From Verrucomicrobiota bacterium (GTDB lineage: Bacteria > Verrucomicrobiota > Verrucomicrobiae > Limisphaerales > UBA11358): a stretch of 64,000 nucleotides of DNA. Under the pieces are notes generated by a model, which was not told where the DNA came from, made no database searches, and saw only the letters and a program-made list of their open reading frames with translations. The translations under genes were made by a program, and so were the position numbers. The stretch spans positions 18,385 through 82,384 of the forward strand of contig JACZKP010000112.1 in assembly GCA_014860005.1 (NCBI GenBank), given 5' to 3'. The first letter of the stretch is position 1, and the number at the start of each line of letters is the position of its first letter. Below are positions 28,459 through 36,375 of the stretch, piece after piece.

Positions 28459-28863
28459 ATGACAAAACCGCCCATAGTGCCGCGCCGCATCCTTGTGGTG
28501 GACGATGAACCGTTCGTGTGTGATGCCGTGAAGATGATGTTGACCTTTGACGGTCACCATGTGGACACGGCCAGCAGTGGCAAAGAGGCCCTGGCGCGTT
28601 ACGATCAGGAGAATTACGACTTGGTCATCACCGACTACGCCATGCCAGCCATGAAAGGTGATGAACTGGCCACCGCAATCAAATCGCGTACGCCGGGCCA
28701 GCCGGTAGTGCTGATCACGGCGTATGCGGAAATGCTTAAAGCTTCAAGTAATCCGCTGGAGGGCGTGGATTTTGTCATCAGCAAACCGTTTCTTCTGGAA
28801 AACCTGCGGGAGGCAATCAGCAAGGCCACCGCGGCAAAATCTCCCGGTGACTCCAAAAGTTAG
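28459..28863 (+). CDS. Single-domain response regulator
   Basis: The 134-aa protein is a lone CheY-like receiver. RILVVDDEP supplies the acidic pair, LVITDYAMP the phosphoacceptor Asp (about residue 54), VVLITAYAE the Thr switch, and VDFVISKPF the conserved Lys. No output domain follows. It is immediately upstream of a sulfatase relic and about 200 nt from the divergent DUF1552 gene. No kinase is adjacent, so the partner is unknown. Confidence 0.92.
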   Translation: MTKPPIVPRRILVVDDEPFVCDAVKMMLTFDGHHVDTASSGKEALARYDQENYDLVITDYAMPAMKGDELATAIKSRTPGQPVVLITAYAEMLKASSNPLEGVDFVISKPFLLENLREAISKATAAKSPGDSKS

Positions 28864-28875
28864 CCAGCCACAACT

Positions 28876-29049
28876 ATCGCCAGCGTAATCGCCGAGGTGA
28901 ACGACAACGTCGGTCGGCTGCTGGATGACTTGAATCAAGCTGGGCTGAACAACACCACCCCTGTCATCTGCACCTCAGACCGGGGGATTCTGGTGAACCA
29001 TCAGTTCCGTTCGCTTCTCCAAGCGCGCATGCCCACCCGGGCGAGGTAA
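28876..29049 (+). pseudogene. Sulfatase gene relic
   Basis: A 58-codon stretch without start codon reads IASVIAEVNDNVGRLLDDLN, then QAGLNNTTPVICTSDRG, and soon ends at TAA 29047-29049. The spacing V-G-R-L-L-D-x-L-x-x-x-G-L-x-x-x-T-x-V-I-x-T-S-D-x-G is the conserved mid-region of type I sulfatases. The second metal-site HG that should follow is lost (GILVNHQF). Nothing upstream resembles the catalytic Cys/Ser-x-Pro-x-Arg box. The fragment follows the response-regulator stop by 12 nt, so it was left behind by a deletion or rearrangement. Confidence 0.72.
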
Positions 29050-29205
29050 AAAAGCATCTACGCGGCATGCTTCAGTGAAACGTCGTTGTCCGTACTTTTT
29101 GGGGCTTTCTAGGTAATTTGCGGTGTTGCCAACCAGAACCAAAACTGTCATTGATTGAATAGGAATAGGACAGTATTTCATAAAAAATGGACAGTCTCGC
29201 ATAAC

Positions 29206-29790
29206 ATGAATCTGGAAATGGTTACGACCCCGGAGACTCAAGTGACTACTGTCGCGACGTTTGCACCAGCCCGGACTCGTCCGCCCTTGGCGCTCTTGGC
29301 CTCCTTTCTCAACGTCGTGCTGCAACTCAGCTTGATTGTGCTGCTCGCTTACGGAAGCTTCCTTCTGATTTCTCGCTACGTTATGCAATCCGTGCAGGTC
29401 ATCGGAGGCAGCATGTCCCCGACGCTGAAGCATTCGGACTATTACCTTCTAAATCGGTTGGTGTATCAAATCCGTGAACCGAGGCCGTCTGAAATCGTGG
29501 TTCTCCGTGACCCGACGGATAGTAGCTACGCGGTCAAACGTATCATCGCACGTGAAGGTGATTCGGTTTATCTCAAGGCTGGTCGCGTTTATCTGAACGG
29601 ACAGGTTCTGGTGGAGCCCTATCTTCCTCCGCACACCCAGACATTCGCCAAGCCGACGGTGAAAGAGCAATTCTTCATCTGCGGCAAGGATCAGTATTTT
29701 GTCATGGGAGACAATCGCAACAACAGCGCGGACAGCCGGACATTTGGCCCCGTTTCCCGGAGGGATATCCTTGGAGAGATAATAAGGTAG
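29206..29790 (+). CDS. lepB: Signal peptidase I
   Basis: The protein is about 194 aa. A single transmembrane helix at about 33-55 (LNVVLQLSLIVLLAYGSFLLI) anchors it. The S26 motifs follow in order: GGSMSPTLKHSD with the nucleophile Ser, YAVKRIIAREGD with the catalytic Lys, and YFVMGDNRNNSADSRTFGPV. It cleaves Sec and Tat signal peptides on the outer face of the inner membrane. ATG 29206 was chosen; an upstream TTG at 29155 would add 17 polar residues. Given the many exported proteins around, this may be one of several paralogues. Confidence 0.93.
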   Translation: MNLEMVTTPETQVTTVATFAPARTRPPLALLASFLNVVLQLSLIVLLAYGSFLLISRYVMQSVQVIGGSMSPTLKHSDYYLLNRLVYQIREPRPSEIVVLRDPTDSSYAVKRIIAREGDSVYLKAGRVYLNGQVLVEPYLPPHTQTFAKPTVKEQFFICGKDQYFVMGDNRNNSADSRTFGPVSRRDILGEIIR

Positions 29791-29974
29791 TGAAGTCGAG
29801 CACGGAGAATTTACGCGCCGTGGCTGAGTAAAATAGTAACGCCTCGAAATCCGTTTGCAGCGGACGTTAGCTATTCTTGGTTCTTACAATTCTCTCACTC
29901 GATAGGAGTTTGTAAGCTCACATTCTCGAAACCATCCTGCAAAAGCCTGGAGACTCTCCGCAGTCAAGCAGCCG

Positions 29975-32149
29975 TCAATATGGCAGCGCGAACCTCGCCG
30001 TCAATTCTCGCACTCGCTGCTGGACTTGCATGGCCGCCTCCGCGTTCTTGATGTCCAACAAGACCTCGCTGATCATGTCCGCGATAGCCGCCATTTCGCT
30101 CTCCTTCATGCCGCGCGTGGTCACGGCGGGAGTGCCCAGTCGGATGCCGCTGGCCTGAAACGGCGAACGCGTCTCGAAAGGAATCGTGTTCTTGTTGACC
30201 GTGATCCCTGCGGCGTCCAGCGCAATCTGGCAGTCCTTACCCGTCACGCCGCGCGCCCCCACGTCCACCAGCATCAAGTGATTATCCGTGCCGCCGCTGA
30301 CAAGGCGGAAGCCGTTGCGTTTCATGCCTTCGGCCAACGCACGGGCATTACGGACGACTTGCTCCTGATACGCGCGGAACGAAGTTTGCATCGCCTCCTG
30401 AAAACAGACCGCCTTGGCCGCAATGACGTGCATCAGCGGTCCACCCTGGATGCCGGGGAAAACCTGCGAGTCAATTTCCTTGGCGTATTTCTCCTTGCAC
30501 AACACCAGTCCGCCGCGTGGTCCGCGCAGCGTCTTGTGCGTGGTGGTGGTCACAAAGTCCGCATGCTCGACGGGATTGGGGTGCAATCCGGTTGCCACCA
30601 ACCCGGCAATATGCGCAATGTCCGCCAGCAAATAAGCCCCCACTTCGCGTGCGATATCGCCCATGCGCTGGAAGTCAATGAGACGCGGATACGCGCTCGC
30701 ACCGACCGTGATCATCTTTGGTTTGTGCTCCCGGGCCATTGCGGCGAGTTGATCGTAATCAATCCGTTCGTCCTCTTTACGGACGCCATAGTGGACAATC
30801 TCAAAAAACTTGCCGGAAAAATTCGCCTTGTTGCCATGCGTCAGATGCCCGCCATGGCTCAGGTCCATGGTCAGCATTTTGTCCCCGGGTTTTAGGAACG
30901 CGAAGTACACCGCCATGTTTGCGCCGCTGCCGGAATGGGGCTGGACGTTGGCGTGCTCGGCACCAAAGAGTTTCCTGGCGCGGTCAATCGTCAGTTGCTC
31001 GACCACGTCCACGTTCTCACAGCCGCCATACCAGCGCTTCATCGGATAGCCCTCGGCATATTTGTTCGTGAGCACTGATCCCTGCGCTTCCATGACGGCA
31101 AGACTGGTGAAGTTCTCACTGGCAATCAGTTCGATGTTCTCCTGCTGACGAAGCCGCTCGTGCTCGATGGTGGTGGCAATGGCAGGATCAACGCTTTTCA
31201 AGCGCAACTCTGGAGGTGTGATTCGAGGTTCCATTTTTTTTACCCGTCGTTCATGGCGTCCGCCTTCAAAGCGGGCATTGAGAAAGGCGTCGAGAATTCG
31301 TTTGGCCGCATCCGGCGGCGTGGTCCTGCCAGACAAACAGAGCACGTTGGCATCGTTGTGCTGCCGAGCCAGCGTCGCGGTGACCTCGTCTGCCACGAGT
31401 GCCGCACGCACACCGGGCACTTTGTTGGCAGCGATGCTCATGCCCACACCGGTGGTGCAAATCAACAGCCCCGCCTCCGCCTGGTGCGCCGCCACACTCT
31501 GCGCAACAACTTGCGCAAAATCCGGGTAATCGGCGGGGTCCGCAGAGTGCGCGCCCAGATCGTTCACGCTGACCCCGCGTTCCTGCAAGTGCCATTTGAG
31601 CGTCTCCTTCAATGCGTAGCCGCCGTGGTCCGCGCCCACCGCCACGGTCGCAACCTTTGCACCGCCCCCGGCTGGGACACCCGCCGCCACCTGACTCTGT
31701 GCCACAAACCGCAACAGCGACGCGATGCCCTGCTCGATTTGGTCGCGGCAGTTCAGATAAACTTCATAGGAACCGCCAATGGGATCGCTGATGTCCTTTT
31801 CAAATGCGTCGAGCGTGTCGTCGAATTCGCGCAGCAGGAAGGTTTTTTCCGCCGCCGCGGGATACAACAGCGTAATCGTATCCACGTGGCTGTGGGTCAT
31901 GCCGAGAATGTAATCGGCCTGTTGCACCAGTTCGGGATTGACCATCCGGCTGCGCTGCGCGGAAATATCAATCCCCAATTCCTTCATGGCTCGGACCGCA
32001 TGCAAGCTGGGCGGCTGACCATCCATCGCGCCCAAGCCGGCCGACAGCACGCGGTAATCTCCCCGGCCCGCGACGGCGTGACGAAAAAGCCCCTCGGCCA
32101 TCGGGCTGCGGCAGATATTCCCAGTGCAGACAAACAGAAAGGTCTTCAT
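29975..32149 (-). CDS. Three-part fusion: LMW protein phosphatase - RpiB - serine hydroxymethyltransferase
   Basis: One uninterrupted 724-codon frame carries three enzymes. Residues 1-150 are a low-molecular-weight phosphatase: P-loop [14 protein letters not shown] with Cys8 and general-acid Asp in [11 protein letters not shown]. Residues about 165-300 are ribose-5-phosphate isomerase [24 protein letters not shown] with Cys231. Residues 306-724 are serine hydroxymethyltransferase Gly[14 protein letters not shown]-lysine 539 in [14 protein letters not shown]. GlyA makes glycine and methylene-THF from serine; RpiB interconverts ribose-5-P and ribulose-5-P. In Bacillus the order ywlE-rpiB-...-glyA is a gene cluster, so this looks like a fused operon. 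Met306 (31234) could also start GlyA on its own (419 aa, normal length). The joint is a run of eight A. Confidence 0.88.
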   Translation of the reverse strand: MKTFLFVCTGNICRSPMAEGLFRHAVAGRGDYRVLSAGLGAMDGQPPSLHAVRAMKELGIDISAQRSRMVNPELVQQADYILGMTHSHVDTITLLYPAAAEKTFLLREFDDTLDAFEKDISDPIGGSYEVYLNCRDQIEQGIASLLRFVAQSQVAAGVPAGGGAKVATVAVGADHGGYALKETLKWHLQERGVSVNDLGAHSADPADYPDFAQVVAQSVAAHQAEAGLLICTTGVGMSIAANKVPGVRAALVADEVTATLARQHNDANVLCLSGRTTPPDAAKRILDAFLNARFEGGRHERRVKKMEPRITPPELRLKSVDPAIATTIEHERLRQQENIELIASENFTSLAVMEAQGSVLTNKYAEGYPMKRWYGGCENVDVVEQLTIDRARKLFGAEHANVQPHSGSGANMAVYFAFLKPGDKMLTMDLSHGGHLTHGNKANFSGKFFEIVHYGVRKEDERIDYDQLAAMAREHKPKMITVGASAYPRLIDFQRMGDIAREVGAYLLADIAHIAGLVATGLHPNPVEHADFVTTTTHKTLRGPRGGLVLCKEKYAKEIDSQVFPGIQGGPLMHVIAAKAVCFQEAMQTSFRAYQEQVVRNARALAEGMKRNGFRLVSGGTDNHLMLVDVGARGVTGKDCQIALDAAGITVNKNTIPFETRSPFQASGIRLGTPAVTTRGMKESEMAAIADMISEVLLDIKNAEAAMQVQQRVRELTARFALPY
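31234..31241 (-). other. A8 run at the RpiB/GlyA joint (possible slippage site)
   Basis: On the coding strand the joint reads GGGT, eight A, TGG: codons GTA AAA AAA ATG, where ATG is the natural GlyA start. With eight A the frames are fused. With seven or nine A the RpiB part would end at a stop within about 20 codons, while GlyA could still start at its own ATG. A sequencing miscount or polymerase/ribosome slippage would therefore decide between a fused and two separate products. Confidence 0.7.
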
Positions 32150-32210
32150 TCAAATCGGCAAATGAAACAAGGCCAGTTTGGAGCGGCGAGCCAAATCGTC
32201 AACGGCGAAA

Positions 32211-33278
32211 TCAGGAACGCGTCCGCCGCACCAGCGCGAGTCCTTTCAAAAGGTCAACGGCCCGGGCCAGCGCCGGATCACGAATTAGGGGCTTCTCCGG
32301 CTCGCGTTCGCGAGCAAGGGTGAAATCCTCAACATTAAAATTCGTGCCCTCACGCCGTTCACGCACCAGATCCGCCTCGCTGATGCGCGGCCGTCTCACC
32401 GGGCGATTCGTTCCTTCTGTTGCTGCCGTCAACCCTGCCGTCAACGCAACATTTGTGCTTGGCAGAATCGCGTAGGCATTCTCGAAATAGGCGCGCTCGT
32501 CCGGCGGACTGACCGCCACTTCAATGTCCGGCCGCAGCCCCTGCGAAGGAATGGTCGAACCGTCGCCCAGTTTGACCGGTCTGCTGGCGATGCGGAGGCG
32601 TTGGCCGTTCTTCAACGAAAACTCCCGCGCCACCATGGCCCCGCCCGCCGTCGTGCGACCCAGAATCAGACCGACTCCAGCTTCACGCAGCATCGCCGCC
32701 AGCGCTTCCGCCGCTCCGACAGTTTCCCGGTTCACGAGCACGGCCACAGGCAGCCGGACGGCGTTGGCTTTTTCCTTCGATTTTACCATACCGTCGCCCC
32801 AATCCAGCAGGGGGCGTTCTTTGGCAACAAACAAATCCGCCGCCGCCACCGCCGCCGCAAAATCGTCGCCCGCGGAGAAGCGCAAATCCAGCACCAGCCC
32901 CTTGAGTTGATTCGTCGCGTTCAAACGCTCAATGGCTTGGCTCAAACCGCTTGCCAGTTCCGCACCCACGCGCTTCACCCGGAGATACGCCACCTCATCT
33001 TCAATCGCCGTGACCCGGCTCAAATGACCAATCGGGGAACTTTCCGTTCCGCCCTTCTCCCCAACCATGGATACTTTGCCGCGCAGTTGCTCGAAAAGGC
33101 CCATGATTGCCGCCCGGTTCAACTCCGCTTCCGTAGTGCCGGGCAAATTTGCGCGGAGCATTTCATACACCTCCGTGAAATCCGGCATGTCATTTGTTGA
33201 GGCGGCCCGAACGGATGGCGCACTAATCATCCATCCGGCCAACGCGGCCAGGCAAATACTGATAGCAGAACGTGTCAT
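32211..33278 (-). CDS. Exported S41 (C-terminal processing) protease-like protein lacking catalytic residues
   Basis: The 355-aa protein has signal peptide MTRSAISICLAALAGWMISAPSVRA. The S41 core is recognisable: VAYLRVKRVG, GLVLDLRFSAGDDFAAAVAAADLF (128-150), VAVLVNRETVGAAEALAAML (178-197) and the closing QGLRPDIEV (246-254). In active CtpA-type proteases the third block reads NxGTASASE, with the nucleophile at the position of Gly188 here. The Lys of TFGKG falls at Gly213 (RTTAGGAM). Both catalytic residues appear lost and no PDZ domain is seen. It is probably a periplasmic pseudoprotease. It lies 61 nt upstream of the fusion gene on the same strand. Confidence 0.78.
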   Translation of the reverse strand: MTRSAISICLAALAGWMISAPSVRAASTNDMPDFTEVYEMLRANLPGTTEAELNRAAIMGLFEQLRGKVSMVGEKGGTESSPIGHLSRVTAIEDEVAYLRVKRVGAELASGLSQAIERLNATNQLKGLVLDLRFSAGDDFAAAVAAADLFVAKERPLLDWGDGMVKSKEKANAVRLPVAVLVNRETVGAAEALAAMLREAGVGLILGRTTAGGAMVAREFSLKNGQRLRIASRPVKLGDGSTIPSQGLRPDIEVAVSPPDERAYFENAYAILPSTNVALTAGLTAATEGTNRPVRRPRISEADLVRERREGTNFNVEDFTLAREREPEKPLIRDPALARAVDLLKGLALVRRTRS

Positions 33279-33583
33279 TGGGTTTCAAAATGAGTCACAC
33301 GCGGGCAGATGTAAAGTGACAAGGATTTGTCCCGCTTCCGAGCGTGGGTAGTGCCGCTGCTCGCTCCGGCAGTTGCCGCCGATGCGCGGATAGTCGCGTC
33401 TGCCCGGAAGGAGACGCTTGGATCCATGTTTTGTGATTATTAGGTTGACCAAATCCCAAAATGCCTCACTCTAACCCGCGAACTAACCAACCCAGAGAAG
33501 ATGCCAGCGTCAAGGCCCATAGACCTTCCAACGCCATCAGCGGGCGAGGTGTTCTGCCCTGAATTATCAAACCCATCAAGAAC
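33279..33583. other. Divergent intergenic region
   Basis: The 305 nt between the S41-like gene (minus) and the LamG gene (plus) carry no open frame of note. Both promoters must lie here. I see no repeat of the palindromic families and no convincing operator. Confidence 0.4.
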
Positions 33584-36286
33584 ATGAAAACTCTAACCCT
33601 CCGTTCCGCCATGGTCGCGTGTCTGACGCTGCCGGCACTATTGCCCCTGTCGGGCCACGCTGATTATTCGTCCGCAGTGCTGAGTGACGGACCGCGTGCG
33701 TATTATCGGCTCAACGACGACACCAGCCGGTCCAATATCAACAAAAACAGTGGAAGCATCGGCGCCGCTGGCGACCTTGAAAACACTTCCACCTTGAAGG
33801 CCTTTCCCGGTGCGCTGGTCGGAAGCGGAAACCGGTCACAGTTTTTTGATACCGGAACGGCGTACGGAATGATCCCTTTCAATGCGGCCCTTAATCCCGA
33901 CAATACCCAGCCGTTCACCATTGAAGTCTGGTTCTATCCGGCCAGTGACCAGATCAACGCCGGGCAATGTCCGATCAACAATCGCGTTTCTTCCGGTTTC
34001 CCCGACCGGACTGGTTGGGTCTTCTTCCAGCGAGCGCCGAGCGCCGCTTATGCCGGGACGCCGGGGTACGAAGGCGTGGGTTGGAATTGCAGATTCTACC
34101 GTGGCAGCGGCGGCAGCAGCGGCTTGGATATCACCAGTGATATGCCGTATCAGGTTGGCAAGTGGACGCATGTCGTGGTGGTTTATGATCCCGTGCAACT
34201 GACGAATTCCACGGCGACCATTTACATTGATGGCGTAGCCGCGAATACGAACGTTTGGAACGGCGGTCCCGATGGAATGTCTCCGGGTTATGCCGCGAAC
34301 CCGGCGGAAACGGACGCCGCCCTGTCACTCGGCGCCTACAACAACACCAGCGGCGCCGGGGGCAATCCGTATTTTGGCGGCATGGATGAATTCGCGTTTT
34401 ACGCCGCCAAGCTGACGCCGGAGCAAATTCTAGCGCACTACCAGAATGGTACGAACGCCAATCGCACCACGCCCTACGAGACGCTCATCCAATCGCGCAA
34501 CCCGGTGGTCCACTTGCGGCTCGACGAGTTGTCGCTCACGCCAAGAACAGCCATCAACCTGGGCGATACACGCGCCACCGGCAATGCGACTCACTCGGAT
34601 GAGGTGCGTTACCCCGCCCCCAGCGCACTCGCCAGCAGGACCGATGACGGTGCCGTCGCTTATCACCTCCGCAACGGCTATGGTGTTACCACGCTCCCTT
34701 GGATGGCGGAAAACAATCCGCCCGCCGGGGTGCCGTTTACTTTCGAAACCTGGCTGCGCCCGATGCGGGATCAACAGGGCGGGCAGTGCCCGATCAATAA
34801 CCGTTGGGTGGGCGGTAGCGGCCGGACCGGTTGGGTCATTTTTCAACGCAACCCAAACCTAACCTACCCTGCCAGCGAGGGTCATGGCTGGAATTTCCGG
34901 ATGTTCAGCGGCGTAGGCGGTGGCGGCCAGGATGTCGTAACCGGCACTGACTATACCGTGGGCAAATGGCAGCATCTGGTTGTCACTTGGGAACCTCAAG
35001 TGGACAATGGCGATCCCGGTGGCAATGGAAATAACCAGTGGCAAGGCATTCTGACCGCGTATGTTGATGGTGTCGTGGTGGCATCCAACCCTTCGGCCCT
35101 CTACTCCGCCAATCGTGAGATCACCGAAACCGGGGCCACAGCCGCCGACCTGGGTATCGGCTCTTACAATGCCGCTTCCGGCCTGGGCCAGAATCCTTAC
35201 GAGGGCGACATTGACGAGTTGGCGATTTACAACAATTACGTCCTGACCCCCGACCAAATCCTGGCGCACTATGAAACCGGGATAGGTGCCCGCTCGGGCA
35301 CCAATTACGAGACGTTGGTGCTGACCGCGGCGGACGATGGCATTGGCACCCAAAGGTTGGGGCCAAAAACGTATCTTCGCTTCAGCGATCCGGCCGACTT
35401 TCCGGTGGCCAACCGCGGCACGGGCGGCGACTTGGCCGACGGAAGCCTGGTCCTCACCACCACCGCCGCCGAAGGGCCGCGTTCCCCAACGTATGCGGGT
35501 TTCGAGAGCTTAAATAATGCAGTTTCGTTCGATGGTCTGAAGAGTTGGGGCAGCCTGAACAACCCGCCCAGTCTGAACATTGCCGGCGAGATAACCCTGG
35601 AAGCGTGGATCAAACCCGATGCCTCGCAAGGCGATCCCGCGCGCATCATCTCCCACGGACCGGCGGTGCCCAGCAACTTCCTGATTCAGTTTCCAATTCC
35701 TGACAACGCGGTGACAAACAGTTCAGAGGTGTTCCTGCGAATTGATGGCGGCGCGAACTACGTGGTTGGCTCGATCGAGGTCATCTACACCAACCTCTTT
35801 GAAGTCAGCAGCAACATGTACAGCGCCAGCTTCCCCATCCCGACGGGCGATTTGGGCGGCGGCCAGTGGGTGCATCTGGTGGGCACTTACGACGGCACGC
35901 ACTGGAAGCTGTATCGCAACGGCACTGAGGTTGCCAGTGAACCGGCTGCCGTCGGCGCGCTTGCCGAGGATAACGCGGATTGGGCTATCGGCTCTGCTGG
36001 CAACGGCTGGGCGGATTACTACACCGGAGCCATTGACGAAGTAGCCATCTACGCCCACGCGCTGACCCCGGCACAAGTGGCAGCTCACTATCTGGCGGGC
36101 ACGGCCGTCACGTCACCCATCTCCATCACCCGTTCTGGCGGCAACGTGACTATCACGTGGCCGGCAGGCACGACGCTGCAGGAAGCAACCGTCGTTTCAG
36201 GGCCGTACACCGATGTCACGGGTTCCCCCGTTTCACCGCTGACGATCCCGGCCACCGGGACAAAATATTATCGCTGGCGGCAATAG
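33584..36286 (+). CDS. Secreted protein with three LamG (concanavalin-like) domains
   Basis: The 900-aa protein starts with a signal peptide (MKTLTLRSAMVACLTLPALL...GHA). Three jellyroll domains follow at about 25-290, 300-565 and 585-845. Each has the cues YYRLND/HLRLDE/YLRFSD, QPFTIEVWFYP/VPFTFETWLRP/GEITLEAWIKP, a WTHVVVVYD-type strand, and a closing DE[FLV]A[FI]Y...LTP.Q...HY. The last 45 residues (ITITWPAGTTLQEA...KYYRWRQ) are the short C-terminal beta module seen in other exported proteins of the window. LamG folds bind glycans or proteins. No enzyme domain is present. It precedes the prepilin-LamG-RHS toxin-like gene by 89 nt on the same strand. Confidence 0.88.
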   Translation: MKTLTLRSAMVACLTLPALLPLSGHADYSSAVLSDGPRAYYRLNDDTSRSNINKNSGSIGAAGDLENTSTLKAFPGALVGSGNRSQFFDTGTAYGMIPFNAALNPDNTQPFTIEVWFYPASDQINAGQCPINNRVSSGFPDRTGWVFFQRAPSAAYAGTPGYEGVGWNCRFYRGSGGSSGLDITSDMPYQVGKWTHVVVVYDPVQLTNSTATIYIDGVAANTNVWNGGPDGMSPGYAANPAETDAALSLGAYNNTSGAGGNPYFGGMDEFAFYAAKLTPEQILAHYQNGTNANRTTPYETLIQSRNPVVHLRLDELSLTPRTAINLGDTRATGNATHSDEVRYPAPSALASRTDDGAVAYHLRNGYGVTTLPWMAENNPPAGVPFTFETWLRPMRDQQGGQCPINNRWVGGSGRTGWVIFQRNPNLTYPASEGHGWNFRMFSGVGGGGQDVVTGTDYTVGKWQHLVVTWEPQVDNGDPGGNGNNQWQGILTAYVDGVVVASNPSALYSANREITETGATAADLGIGSYNAASGLGQNPYEGDIDELAIYNNYVLTPDQILAHYETGIGARSGTNYETLVLTAADDGIGTQRLGPKTYLRFSDPADFPVANRGTGGDLADGSLVLTTTAAEGPRSPTYAGFESLNNAVSFDGLKSWGSLNNPPSLNIAGEITLEAWIKPDASQGDPARIISHGPAVPSNFLIQFPIPDNAVTNSSEVFLRIDGGANYVVGSIEVIYTNLFEVSSNMYSASFPIPTGDLGGGQWVHLVGTYDGTHWKLYRNGTEVASEPAAVGALAEDNADWAIGSAGNGWADYYTGAIDEVAIYAHALTPAQVAAHYLAGTAVTSPISITRSGGNVTITWPAGTTLQEATVVSGPYTDVTGSPVSPLTIPATGTKYYRWRQ

Positions 36287-36375
36287 CAGCGATAGCTCTC
36301 GCCAAGGCTTGCGGGTTCGCCTAAACCGACTGCGCCCGGGCAGATCGGGACGCCGAAACCGCTCCGTGTGAGTTT

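Noticed and set aside
28864..29154. Possible small regulatory RNA between the response regulator and lepB
   Set aside because: The first part is better explained as a sulfatase relic. No terminator hairpin with a T-run was found in the remainder.
31160..32323. 387-codon plus-strand frame opposite the fusion gene
   Set aside because: Shadow; the minus strand carries the LMW phosphatase and RpiB motifs.
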